From: Fremontodendron californicum
Lineage: Eukaryota; Streptophyta; Magnoliopsida; Malvales; Malvaceae
Assembly (NCBI GenBank): GCA_030761205.1
Contig: JAULJL010000028.1
Coordinates: forward strand, 20,201,001-20,265,000
Direction of reading: 5' to 3'
DNA: 64,000 nt
Position 1 is the stretch's first letter. The number at the start of each line of letters is the position of its first letter. The position numbers and the translations under genes were made by a program. Of this stretch, positions 1 to 11,560 are shown one piece after another. A model generated the notes under the pieces. That model saw nothing but the letters and a program-made list of their open reading frames with translations, did not search any database and was not told where the DNA came from.

Positions 1-2433
1 TTGATAGAAAATTAATGATAGATAGAATCTGAAAATCAATCACAAAACGTGTCTAGGGCTTTGAAATCACCCTTAACCAAATAGAAGTTTAGCCTAGCAT
101 AGGCATCATAAACATAAACATAAAATTAAAGAGAATCTAAGAAGGAAATAAAAGAAAGAAAGAAGAAGAAGAAGAATATTAATTATCCAACCTCTTGATC
201 TTTCTAAAGAAAAAGAAAACTAGAGAAAAGAAAGAAGAAGAAAACTTAGAGAATTTTGTTAAAATGGCTAATATCCTACCAATCTCCAATATGATCCCTT
301 ACAATCATCCAAGGCCCTCTATTTATACACATTTTGGAGGGCTAAATGACAAGAGACAAGCTTTACAAATTTCAAAGGTAGGTATAATAGGTGGGTGCAT
401 TTTCTAACAATTTTCGTCATGTATGACGATTTTGATCAGCCAACTTGATGGTCGATTTTGTCAATTTTGGAGGCCTTATCTGATCACATGGTCTTCTAGA
501 CAAATGTTACCCTATCAGTTACTGATCCATAGCCGTTGGAATCAGCTCATTTTCTGAGGTGGATAAGAAGATATGGGCATAATACGAAAACAGGTCAGCA
601 CAGACGTCATTGCACATCAGCCAACTTGATGGTCGATTTCTCTAGGGAAAACGACTCCGTTTCAAGAAGTGTAAAACATGAAAAAGATAGATATGCCTCT
701 TAGCTTTGCATGGCTACAAATTTCAGCCTTATTGCTTCAGTGAAACTCGAGATATAGCTGATATGGCAAAAGGTGTCGGAACTGGAACTAAACTGGATTT
801 GCCCTTAATTCTAGTAATCTGAAATCACTCAAAGAAACTTGTGAAAAACACCAAAATACATAAAAATATAAAAGATCATAAACACAATTAGACTAAACAA
901 TAATAACTCGTATTTGACACAAAACAATAATAAAACATAACTAAAAACTATATAATTATACGAGTTATCACAACTTCTCACTATACTCTCATGATTTTCA
1001 CTCTTTAAAGTAGTGGTAAAGTGTTTACACTCAATCAATCTCATGAAAACATTTCTACCATATGCTTGCTTGTCCACCTATTCTCCACTATTTAGATCAT
1101 ACAACTTCATAAATCAAAAGGTCTTTATTCAATGTTGTAATGGGGCCAAAAGGTTATAATGTGTTTAAAGAACAAAAGGATAAAGATATCACAAAGGTTC
1201 CAAAGAATTCATAAAGTTTAGAGACATAATAAGATCATACAAATAAAACTTCTCAAAACTCTTATAAAGCACATAATAACATTGGCTAAATATTCATGTT
1301 GAGCCTTTGCTTCATTCTAACCAACTTTGTAACATCTTTTTCTTTACTTTAACTAGAAGTTCAAGAGATGATTTTTGTTTTTAATATGGGAATGTATTTG
1401 ACAATGATCCCTTTCTTTTTCTCTTGACTTTTTTTTCTTTTCTTCCCCCAAACTTATCTTTTGTTTCCAACCCAAATTTTCAACTAAAAATATCCCTTGT
1501 TTTTTGCAATATGTCTCAAAATATATAATCCATCTTTAGAACAAGGGTAAGGATATAAGTATATTTAGGCTAGGTCTAAGTTGTGGTTACCAATTAAATA
1601 GCATATTTAATGTAGGCTCAAATTGGCTCATTAGTGGGGATGTTCTCTTGGAACAATAATAATGGATGGCTGTTTGGCTCTGGTTATAATCCTAATGCCT
1701 CTATCATTTTCATGTTGTTACATGCATCAATATAGTCTCAAAAAGGTTTAAAGCAAGTTCTAGAGAAACATGTAATCATAAGAACACTCAAGAAAGAAAT
1801 TAGATTGATATGTATAATGCATCAATCATATAGGCTCAAAACTCACAAGGATGATTATACAAGTCAATTTTAAGTCTAAACATGCTTCTTTCTCAATCAA
1901 CATATCATATCAACATTGGCTCATAAAAATTAGTATCAAGCTTAATTCTCATGAAAATCTTCTCACTAATAACCAGTTTAGACCTATGCAATTCATATCT
2001 TATCATTGTATTAAAAAAAGAACTAAAACACACTAAAAGTAATAATAATAATATTAAAGACTCATAAAAAATAATAGACAAAAATAAAAGAAATCCTAAA
2101 TCCTTCCCCCCACACTTAATTCTTACATTGTCCTCAATGTAAGTCTATTAACCCAAATGAAAGAATCATGTGTAAGAGAAAAGAACTAATAACATAAGAA
2201 TAGGAACAACTAAGACTCAAAACAAAACAAATTCATGCAACCTAAATAATCCTAAAACACTAAACAAATAATTAACAAATAAACATAAAAAATAAATAAA
2301 TAAAAACAATAAAAATAATAAAAGAAAAAAGAAAAGGAAAAGGAAAAGAAAGCAAATCTGAGTATGGCAGGTTGGCAATTTCTTCTTTAATTGGGCTGTC
2401 TTCCCAATTAACACTTGAGTTTGTGTTTTGAAC

Positions 2434-3372
2434 CTAACCAACACCCCTTCTTGGCTCTTTAGGCTTGTCAGGCTCATACATGAAATTTTCCAAATTTATG
2501 CGTTTGATAGGAAGCTTTCTTTGCACAACAATGGATGCATTCTCCATTACAAGTATTATTTCATCATCCTTTGTGGTGCATATCTCATCGAGGAATGGAG
2601 AATATTTTGATACTTGTTGAATGGCATCCACAAACAAGTTGTTTAAGATTTCCGGCATGTGTTGTTCATGTTCCTCCTCCTTGAACTTTGCAAATCTATT
2701 AGGAAAAAGTGTAAAAGAAACATTAGTAAAAATTGGAACCTTAAACGTTACCTCAGGTGCCGAAGTACTCTTATTTGGATTTGTGGCTTCATTATCCTCA
2801 AGAATAGAATCCATCTCTAATTTTGTCTCATCCTCATCTTGTTTCTCATTCCTCAAGGTCACAATAGTAGCATTCTCCTTTGGGTTAATCATCTTTTGGG
2901 CAGGGAGTTCTTCAGATCTTTGTGCTACCCATCCCACCATACTACTAGCCAATTGGCTCATTTGCTTTTCCAAACTCTGGATCCTTGCCCTTGTTTCCTG
3001 TTGGAATTGCAAAGTATCAATAATAAGAGAATAGACAAGATCTTCTAAAGAAGTACCTGAGTTTTGAGTCATATGTGATGGCTGAAAAAGATCTGGTTCT
3101 TGAGACCATGATTGATTGAAGCTAGATGGATGAGTGTAATTGGCATAAGGATCTACTTCTTGGAAATTTTTCGAGTAGCCATAATTAGTATGATCCCACC
3201 ATCCCTTATGGTAAGTGTTTGAGTAATGATCATGCGGTTGGTCTTGGAACCCTTGATGGCCTTGACATCCTCCCATGGCCAATTGTTGAACTGGAGAGGT
3301 GAGATTGGCTTGTTGATTCTCCATGTTCATGTATGCCACCAACTCTTCAAGTGTTAGATTGCTCAATTCCAT
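2434..3372 (-). CDS. gag-derived ORF of family A element A5 (312 aa)
   Basis: Uninterrupted 312-aa frame starting 112 bp inside the primer binding site. The N-terminal third is rich in Gln, Tyr, His and Trp. A heptad-like stretch (IQSLEKQMSQLAS) follows at about residues 130-145. Next comes the NPKENATIVTLRN block, which corresponds to the NPKGN...AITLRSGK segment after the zinc knuckle in Athila gag proteins. A C-terminal DAIQQVSKYSPFLDEICT block matches the gag-protease linker. The capsid domain (PF03732) and zinc knuckle are absent. It is a shortened gag carried by a non-autonomous element. The same length is kept in A1, which suggests the ORF was still open when both were active. Confidence 0.7.
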   Translation of the reverse strand: MELSNLTLEELVAYMNMENQQANLTSPVQQLAMGGCQGHQGFQDQPHDHYSNTYHKGWWDHTNYGYSKNFQEVDPYANYTHPSSFNQSWSQEPDLFQPSHMTQNSGTSLEDLVYSLIIDTLQFQQETRARIQSLEKQMSQLASSMVGWVAQRSEELPAQKMINPKENATIVTLRNEKQDEDETKLEMDSILEDNEATNPNKSTSAPEVTFKVPIFTNVSFTLFPNRFAKFKEEEHEQHMPEILNNLFVDAIQQVSKYSPFLDEICTTKDDEIILVMENASIVVQRKLPIKRINLENFMYEPDKPKEPRRGVG

Positions 3373-3484
3373 CGTTTTTTTTTTTCAAAATTTGAAAAGA
3401 AAAACCTTTATGTACATGAAAATAAAACTAATTAGAACTGAAAATAAGAATAAACCAAGTACCAAATAAACTAAAGAAAGCAAT

Positions 3485-3501
3485 CCCCGGCAACGGCGCC
3501 A
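3485..3501 (-). other. Primer binding site, tRNA-Asp(GUC) type, element A5
   Basis: Read on the minus strand this is TGGCGCCGTTGCCGGGG, complementary to the 3' end of plant tRNA-Asp. It lies 6 bp inside the 5' LTR remnant. Athila-group Ty3/gypsy elements typically use this primer. Confidence 0.85.
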
Positions 3502-3630
3502 AAAATTTGATGCACCCAAAAGAGTGTATCTATATTTAACCTTGCACTAAAAAGATCAATTGTAAGTATAGTAGTTAGCAAGAGTCGAGTCCTCAGGGAT
3601 TGGGTTTTAATCTATGAGTTATTAGTTTAT

Positions 3631-4641
3631 GTTACGTAATATGTTACGTAACTCTCACGTCTGCGACAACCGCAATATGTTACGTAACTCTCACGACACC
3701 TGCAACCATGACACCACCGCAACCACATTCTCGATGAAATCCGCAGTCATGATTTAGAACTATGATTAAAGGAATGCAACATAATAAGGAGGGTAATAGA
3801 TGCGCAAACTATTTAGCTGGATTTTCATGTTTTGGAGGAACCATCGGAAGAAATCTTGCAATTGTTGAAAGTAAATAGGATAAGACCAACTAGATTGCGA
3901 CGTTAACGAGCTTTTAATTTCTTATGTTATGTACCCGAAAACAAAAATGAGCAAGGAAGTTAAATTGAAGCTATACAAACAGTCAGTAATGCTGAGCGGT
4001 ACTTAAGGCTCACATTGAGTAAAACTGAAGACGAAAAGGAAAAGAAATGCCATTGAAGCAGCAAAGTGGCTATGGAACTTTAGCTATGAAAGCTTGGGAT
4101 GAAAATGGAGCATGTTGGCAGATGTATATATATACACAGGCCAATTATGTCTTGTAATTTTATGGATAGAAAATCAAATTTCGGTAACGGCAGCAGCATT
4201 TATTGAAATAATCGTCATTCACTATATAATGATAAAAATGATTGAGGAGAATCTGTCATTTATAACAAGCCGGCTGTTTCATTTCTGTTTTATGTACATT
4301 TTTATCCAAGGATATTGTTCGCTTGAGATGATTTTAGACTAAATAATAAAGGTATTCTTGTGGTTCACAAATTTATTAAAATTTTCTATTACTTAATTTC
4401 TTTCGGAACACAAGTTTTGATATTTCGTTGGTTTTCTATAAATAAAACTGAAAGGAAGTTCATAACCATTTATAAATATATATATATATATATATATATT
4501 ATTTTCATCCTTCACAAAAATTTAACATTTAAAAATCATAATTTTTTAAAATTTCTCATCATTCATCCACTACCAGTGAAAGCAGCAGTATCGACGAAAT
4601 TTTTCGTCGACGGAGATAGAAAATTTCATAGGAAAAAAAAA
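3631..4641. other. Unassigned sequence next to A5
   Basis: No gene recognised. It begins with a 22-bp direct repeat (AATATGTTACGTAACTCTCACG at about 3639 and 3673), followed by low-complexity AT-rich DNA with a short TA microsatellite near 4475-4500. A frame at 4112-4342 has no recognisable domain. Confidence 0.4.
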
Positions 4642-5599
4642 TATAATGTCATGAATAGTCCCTGAAATTTATTAAATTTGTTAATGTGGTATCTGCATTT
4701 TAAAAATGTTCAATGTGGTACCTGTACTATCAAACCGTGTATCAATGTGGTACTTTGACTTAACACCGTTAAATATAGATGATGATGTGGCATTGACCAA
4801 TCAGGTGATGACACGTGGCAGCACTTGATTTTTTAAAAATTGATATCTAAATTTTTGTAAAAAAAAAAAGAAAAAAATATTTAAAAAATAAATAAATAAT
4901 ATTTTAAAAATTAATATCTACTTTTTTTTAAAAATTAAAAAATTATATTAAAATTATAATAAAATTTAAAATTATATTTTTTAAAATTAAATTATATTTT
5001 TTAAATTCAAAATTTTAAAAAATAACAAAATTAAATTATTTAACTAAAATTATTTTTAAAATATATAAAATTTTAAAATTAAATATTAAATCATTTATAA
5101 TATCTAATTTTTTTTTAAATTTAAAAAGTTATTTTTGAAAATTACAAAAATTAAATTATGAAATTATTTTTATTCTTTTAAAAAATATTTATTAAAAAAT
5201 TAAAAAAATTAAATATGAAATTAATTTTTTTAAATTTTTTTTATATTTCTTTAAATTTTAATTTATTTTTAAATTTTTTATTAATTTTTTTAAGTTAATA
5301 CACGTGTCATCATTATATGATGCCACGTGTTATCATTATATTTTTAAAATAATAATATTTTTTATTTTTAAAATTAAATTAATAATTTTTTAGTTAGTAC
5401 ACGTGGCATCGTTATATGGTGCTACGTGTCAAGTTTTCATTGGATACAAAAGTCACGTCATCAATTTTTAACGATGTTACTGACAGGTACTACAATAGCA
5501 CACGAAGTGTAAACTTTAAGTACCAAAATAGACATTTTTAAAGTAGAGGTATTACATTGATAAATTTGATAAACTTCAGGGACCATTCATGACATTATA
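4642..5599. mobile_element. Mutator-like MITE (long terminal inverted repeats, about 958 bp)
   Basis: The left end reads TATAATGTCATGAATAGTCC and the right end is its reverse complement with one change (TATAATGTCATGAATGGTCC). Similarity between the ends extends, imperfectly, for roughly 100 bp or more, including repeated 'aatgtggtacct' blocks. The centre is very AT-rich and non-coding. Nine A residues flank each side (4633-4641 and 5600-5608), which fits a 9-bp Mutator-type target duplication, although a poly(A) duplication is weak evidence. Confidence 0.65.
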
Positions 5600-6187
5600 A
5601 AAAAAAAAAAAGAAATGGACGTCTGTCTTTTTTACCCTCATGGCATCTTTGGTCTTTTATTTACTTCTTTTTCTTTATCCATAACTTCCAAAGCAAGGTT
5701 AGATTGACCATTTTATGTGTCTCACCTACTAATAGTCTAATTTAAAGAACAAAAGTACAACTTTGTATTCCATTGTTACACAAATTTTACCAAAACTACT
5801 CTAATAAATCAGCATTTTAATGATGATGAATCTTGATATCGGCTCCTCAATCTTATAACCATTCTATGCAGCAATTCACATGTGTATTAGTTTCTCAACC
5901 AAAGAATGGTGCCATTCCATCATATAATCATATAAAGATCTTACAAGCAGCCTTCATACATGCCAAATCTATTTTATTTTTCTCTAAATTCAAAGAGTAG
6001 ATGGAAAATTCTAGAAAAATACTTACACCACAAAGAGGAACAGAAGCTGTAGCAGCATGCATGGGGATCTGCTATAAAGAGATAAAATTCTTCACATGTT
6101 TCATCATTTAGAGGCAGAAAAGTTGTCCAGAAAATCAATTCATATGAACATGAATTCCTATAATATTCAACATATAGACCTGACTAT
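5600..6187. other. Unassigned unique-looking sequence
   Basis: Moderately AT-rich DNA between two related MITE segments. No long frame, RNA gene or repeat recognised. Confidence 0.4.
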
Positions 6188-6580
6188 AGAGTAAAATATT
6201 TAACTAAAATTATTTTTAAAATATAAAATATTTTAAAATATCTTGTTAAACAATTTATAATATCTTAAGTTTTTTAAAAATATTTTAAAAAAGAAAGAGT
6301 TATTTTTAAATTTTAAATTTTTAATTAAATTATGAAATTAAATTATTTTAATTATTTTAAAAATATTTATCAAAAAAGTACAAAAATTAAAATATTTTAT
6401 TATTTTAATTTTTAAAAAAAAACATTTATTAAATTTTTTTTCCCTTTATTCCTTCATTTCTTTAAGTTAATACATATGCTATTATAATATGATGCCATGT
6501 GCCATCATTATGTTTTTAAAATAATATTATTTATTTATATATTTTATAATTAAATTTAAATAAAAAAATATATTTTATTA
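6188..6580. mobile_element. Partial second copy of the Mutator-like MITE
   Basis: Begins 'taaaatatttaactaaaatt' and runs through 'agttaatacatatgctatta..gatgccatgtgccatcattat'. These match the inside and right half of the element at about 5035-5390 with scattered substitutions. Both terminal inverted repeats are missing, so this is an eroded fragment. Confidence 0.5.
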
Positions 6581-7088
6581 GTTAACAATGATCCGAGTCG
6601 AATCAGACCAGACCGATCCAAATTATTTAAAACTTTTGTCCATGCTCGATTCAATATGAGCTCTGTATTGGGACGAACATCTGAATAGAAATGAAGAAAG
6701 AGAAACGAAAATAAAAACAAAAACTAGTCAAATATTGCAAAATTCTGATTAAGTGCATATGGGCAATTATTGCTCTATCTTACAAAATTATCTTTTAAAG
6801 ATACAAAAAAAATCTTAAAATATATTAAATTTACCAACCAAATCAACATTATCCAAACAATAACTTGGAGATACATGTACTCTATTCGCTCCCATACCTC
6901 AGGTATATTAATTAATATATATATATATATATTAATTAAAATTTATTTGAATACATTCATACTTAACATTTCTTTTTAATATAAATGTGATTTCTAATAG
7001 TGATTCGGATTGTTCAAAGAGAGACTACGAATTATTTATAATAAACTGGTATGAAATTGGCGCATATTAATTACCAAGACAAAGGAGG
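6581..7088. other. Unassigned AT-rich sequence with TA microsatellite
   Basis: Holds an (AT)n tract near 6905-6945 that also forms an inverted repeat (TTAATTAA arms). No coding or RNA feature seen. Confidence 0.4.
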
Positions 7089-7096
7089 TCAAACTA

Positions 7097-7652
7097 GACT
7101 TGTTCAAAGGTCGGGTTACTCACTCAAGCCCAAAGACACGTTCATATTTTGAAGGGTTTGAACAAAAATATTAAGCCCGAAATATAGGCTTTGGCAAAAA
7201 AATTAGGCCCATTTAGAAAATAAGTCGGGTCTTGGCTCCAACAATCAAGGCCTGAACCCGGCCCGACCAGTTTTTTATTTATATAATATATTATTTTTAT
7301 ATTTTATATATTATATAATTTATATCATATAAAAAATAAATAAATATATTTAATATTATAGTGTAAATATTTAAAAATATACTAAGTTATTCATGTTTTA
7401 GAATTTAATAAAATAAAAAAGAGATAAAATTATTAAAAATTAAATAATAAAAAAAATGTTTAATTTCTTTTTAGAAAAAAAAATATGGGCGGGCCTAAAC
7501 GGGTTTGGACTACCCATTTACAAATATGGACGGGCTTGGGCAGAATTTGAGACCCATATTTCGGGCCGGACCGGGCTTGGGCAAGCATATATGGTGTTGA
7601 TACCATACCTAAGCCATGCACTAACCCAGCCCGACCCATGAGCACCTCTAGA
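7097..7652. mobile_element. hAT-like MITE, 556 bp
   Basis: The outer ends are imperfect inverted repeats. The right end on the minus strand reads TCTAGAGGTGCTCATGGGTC, and the left end carries GACTTGTTCAAAGGTCGGG. Both are followed by GC-rich 'gggcccgacc/gggcttggg' subterminal blocks around an AT-rich core. An 8-bp direct repeat TCAAACTA flanks it at 7089-7096 and 7653-7660, the target size of hAT transposons. The frames at 7456-7645 on both strands are shadows of the GC-rich inverted repeats. Confidence 0.65.
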
Positions 7653-7660
7653 TCAAACTA

Positions 7661-8017
7661 AAACCTTATTATAATAAAAAAAATGTTACAAAATGGAATA
7701 TGCATGGCGAGACTATAGAAGTAGTAATTCTAGGCAAAAAAATGTATATATACATATAATAATGAATGATCAATAAACAAATTAAAGTTATACTGAATAG
7801 AGGAAAAACATCAATGTAATAAATATATATATTTATTAAAAAAATGACATCATATGATTCTCAAATAATATATAAATTTATATACGGATAATATAAACCG
7901 TTATTCATATAGATTCTCTTAAGTTGGGTGATTAAGGAAGTTTAGTTTTCATATAATCACTTATAACATTTGTGAAAATCCAAATATATAGTATATTTTA
8001 GATTTCTTTTCTTCCAA
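7661..8017. other. Unassigned AT-rich sequence
   Basis: No gene, RNA or repeat recognised beyond short TA runs. Confidence 0.35.
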
Positions 8018-8300
8018 TTTTTTTTTTCCTCAGCCAAAATTAGAGTTTCATTGATAAATAGATAACCATACAAGAGAAAAATCTCTTAGTTAAAACAGAG
8101 TCAGACTCGAAATACAATACAAAAAACACATCCATAATGAAACATGGTCAAAACGGAGTAAAAAAAAACTGCACTTAACACATCCAATTCCAAACACCCC
8201 ATTATGCCAATAACATATTGTGGATATTCATTTTGAAGAGTGGATCTCTCCTTGTTGGGGGTGTTGTAATTTGTTTCCAATGATTTCGTGTCCATTTAGG
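8018..8300 (-). mobile_element. Probable LINE 3' end
   Basis: On the minus strand the segment ends '..TATCAATGAAACTCTAATTTTGGC..' followed by a short A-rich tail (T-run at 8018-8026 on the plus strand). This is the style of plant LINE 3' untranslated ends. The 64-aa frame at 8101-8295 has no recognisable domain. 5' truncation is typical of LINE copies. Confidence 0.4.
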
Positions 8301-9742
8301 ATTTGTTTCAAGGTTACTGATTTTGTTTTACATCGGTCGTCGTCTTTTAACATTGCAATTATGCAGTTGACTGTCTAGGATATATATATATATATATATA
8401 TATATAGATGCGGTCCGGATAAACCAATAAATTGCTGTACGAGCATTACCCTACTTGTTATAAAATTTTGGATTTGGCATGACTTTCCCATTACAATTAA
8501 ATAAGGATGAATGACAAAGACCTCGTAGACATCCAAATTATATTAATTAACTTTTCTCAATGATTTATACAATTATTTTTATGAGATGTTATTTAATAAA
8601 ATTAAAATTCGAATCTCAATATTTATAATTTATTTTTTTATTCTGATTTTTTTATATTAAAAGAAAACGTATGTAAAAGTATTGTTAAAAAAGTGATAGT
8701 TTAGCAAAAACACGAAGCTCCTAAAATTGACTTAGGGTTTAACCAAAAATAAAAAGTCTCGAAAGGTATAATAAGTAACCACAAAAGGTACAAAAACAGA
8801 GGTCACAAAAGGTACAAAAACAAGTACAAACGAAAACCATCTGAAAACGAATCAAAAGTTAAATATGCCCCGTTAAATTAAAAAAATTTAAAGTTAAGAC
8901 ATCAACACAACTTATCTATTAAATATTAATTTTTTTATTTAAATTTAATTATAAAAATATATTAATATTAATATAAAAATAAAAATTATATTTTTTTTTT
9001 ATTATTTTAAATAGTGAACTGGACAAGTCTTGGATAAGATGAAAAAAAAAAGTCCAGATAAGGATCCGACCTCATAAATAGGTCTATTATAAGTATCCAA
9101 TTAATTGTAACTTTTTTGGAATATCCATACAATAAATTCTTATGACAACGGTTACAAAATTTTAAGTTTGGGTAATTAAGATATTGTAGTTTGCAATATT
9201 ATCTAATTAACTATAACTTTTCGAACATCCCTATGTAATTTATATACTATATAATACTAATAAATTCTAAACTTATTTTCGCCAATTTTCCCTTGGAATT
9301 TTGAAGAGTGGATCATTGACGTTTGTCGTTGTTAGGGTTTGGTTTACTTATTTTTGTGGTTGTTTTTAGTGGTCAGTTTCTAACTATCCTGTCACCAATT
9401 AAAATTGTGTTGATATTCCCATTTTATATCTTTCATTCAATTCATAAAGATTTTTTTTTTTTTTTATATTTGAAGTTACAAAAATTAAATCCTGATCATT
9501 CAAATTAAAAATCCAGCATTATTTTATTAACACATTAGTGTCACATGAATGTCGAAAATTTTTGTATTTTAATGTGAACCATTTAAAAAATAACAAAAAA
9601 ATAAAAAATTATCGATAATCTTTCATCTGAAGATTACTTTGTTTTTATATTACGTGTCATGTTTTAGCATTGTCGATTTTGCATTGACTTTATAGAATGA
9701 ATAATAAAATTATAATACATGAGATTCAAATAAAGTTATAAT

Positions 9743-9780
<38 letters not shown>

Positions 9781-10305
9781 GTATGATTATCCAACTTGTG
9801 CTGAAATGTTGGCTTTGGCACGACTGTGATGTTTACAATTATTGGTGAATTACACAATCCTCCCTTTAATAGTAAGGAATATATGTTAGCTAATTGCTAC
9901 ATTGGTTGAACAGCTAGTGTACAAGTTGGTTTAAGTTTATTTATATTATTATTTTACAAAGTTAAATGAACGAGTTTTAACCAAAAATTCAAGCTCGTTT
10001 AAATTACAAGCTGAATTTGAACAGAAATAACCTCTTCGGCTTGTTATTTTTACCAACAAACTCAATGAAATTTTGTTCCTTCGTATTATAATTGTATTTA
10101 AAATATTATATGTTTTATATAAATTTTGATATGTTAATAATTTATGTTATATAATTTATAATACATTCATGTCGTGTTCGTATTATTTTTTCGTATTGTG
10201 TCATGTTTTGTATCATGTCATGTCCAAAATTATCAGATCTAATAAAAACACGATCAATGCTTCTTCTTTTTTCTTTCATTTAAGTTGATTAATTCAGGCT
10301 TTAAT
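8301..10305. other. Unassigned AT-rich intergenic sequence with two TA microsatellites
   Basis: About 2 kb with no supported gene. It contains (TA)n tracts at about 8378-8405 and 9748-9776 and several homopolymer runs. The short frame at 9323-9508 has no domain or homologue I recognise. Confidence 0.4.
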
Positions 10306-11560
10306 ACTTTTTTTTTTTACTAAGCCAATTAGATTTTAATAAAAATCCAAAAGGATAAAAAGCTAATAACTGAGCCAGCAAGTTTTCTATTACAGATAAA
10401 ACGAAAAATAAAACTGCTTAAGAACATATGACCAAAAAACAATTAAGAGTCAAAACCTCAAAAGTTTAAACATGTCCATGAACACCAAAATAAAAGCTTC
10501 TTGCTTCTCTGAATATCAAGAATAGAAACACAACGGCACACAATTATAGGGATATAGCAAGCAAAATTTCACCAAGCAGACAAGAAAACCATCTCCACTT
10601 TGCCACCAAGACAACAAACAAATTTGCTTAAAAAATCATTGCAAAAGTTTTCATATCACCACAGCCCATGAACAACACCCTCAAAAGAGAGCTATATGGA
10701 AGCTCGTAAAGGAAAGTTCTTCAAACCAAGCCTTCATGAAAAATTGAGAAAATTTCGGCTCTTGAAAAAATATTGAATGAAGTTTCAAGCTAAGAATTTC
10801 ACGCAAGAAATCCATAAAAATCTCCAAAACACCTTAAAAACCAATAAGTTCGTGCTTAGCTTTTCAAAAGCATTCAAAATCAAACCTCAAAAAAAAAAAA
10901 AAAAAAAAAAATCAGTTGAGACAAAAAAATGGGCCACATCCAAAATTAAGGGGACTAATTTCAGGAGTGAACTTTCCCATCCTTATTTTGTAACTCCATC
11001 AATCTATTAATAATCAATTCATTATCACCCTCAAAGGACAATTCAAGTAATCTGCCAACTTATTCCCAAGTCTCAATTGCTTCTTTTCTCCGGTTTTCAT
11101 TCCTTAATTGTATATCTTCCGTGATTTCGGGAGAACATGAATTGCAAAGAGTAAACTTAGAATGTCTCTTCTTCCTAGTCTAATTATACTTAAGGCGCTT
11201 TTATTCTTCCTAGGATTTTTCAATTTATGATCAACACTAGATTCTAAATAATCAACCCATTTAGCTGAAGTATGACATTCTCTAAAATCAGAAATATTAT
11301 CCCTTTCAAAGTCAACATCTTTGGGGCATTAACAAACTCCAAGTTAGAGTTCAAAATATTAAGAGTGGAAGCATTATTTAACAATCCATAGTCACCAAAA
11401 TCCACCTCTAAGCACCCACTCCCAACTATATGAAGAGAAGCAACATCACTACCGGACTCCTGAGAAATTTCTCTATAATTCGGATCCACACCATGAACCA
11501 GATTAATTCCATCAGTACTGCGAGAGTGTAAACTAAAACATGGATTGCCTAATTGATCAC
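10306..11560 (-). mobile_element. Internally deleted LINE fragment
   Basis: Minus-strand reading. The right part (about 11000-11560) encodes broken polypeptide containing DPNYREISQESGS and, further on, EAIETWE..LLELSFEGDNELI. The second resembles the segment ahead of the endonuclease in plant LINE polyproteins. The left end is a LINE-like 3' terminus (..ATTAAAATCTAATTGGCTTAGT) followed by a poly(A) tail (T-run at about 10308-10319). An A23 tract near 10880-10905 marks an internal rearrangement. The fragment stops at 11560, where the Ogre LTR begins, so the Ogre element probably inserted into it. Confidence 0.45.

Larger units (their letters stand above)
1..3630 (-). mobile_element. Family A LTR retrotransposon A5, truncated at both ends
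   Basis: Minus-strand element recognised by similarity to complete element A1 (25723-32827). The 3' LTR occupies 1-970 and is cut by the window edge. The internal region carries a gag-derived ORF (2434-3372). The tRNA-Asp binding site is at 3485-3501, and only about 120 bp of 5' LTR remain (3508-3630) before unrelated sequence. About 430 bp next to the 3' LTR, including the polypurine tract, are missing compared with A1: the LTR end at 970 is joined directly to sequence that lies well inside A1. No reverse transcriptase or integrase is present, so it is non-autonomous and now immobile. Confidence 0.85.

Noticed and set aside
3485..3501. CCCCGGCAACGGCGCCA sequences considered as tRNA-Asp gene ends
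   Set aside because: Only the 3' end complement is present, always next to an LTR; no tRNA cloverleaf surrounds it. They are primer binding sites.
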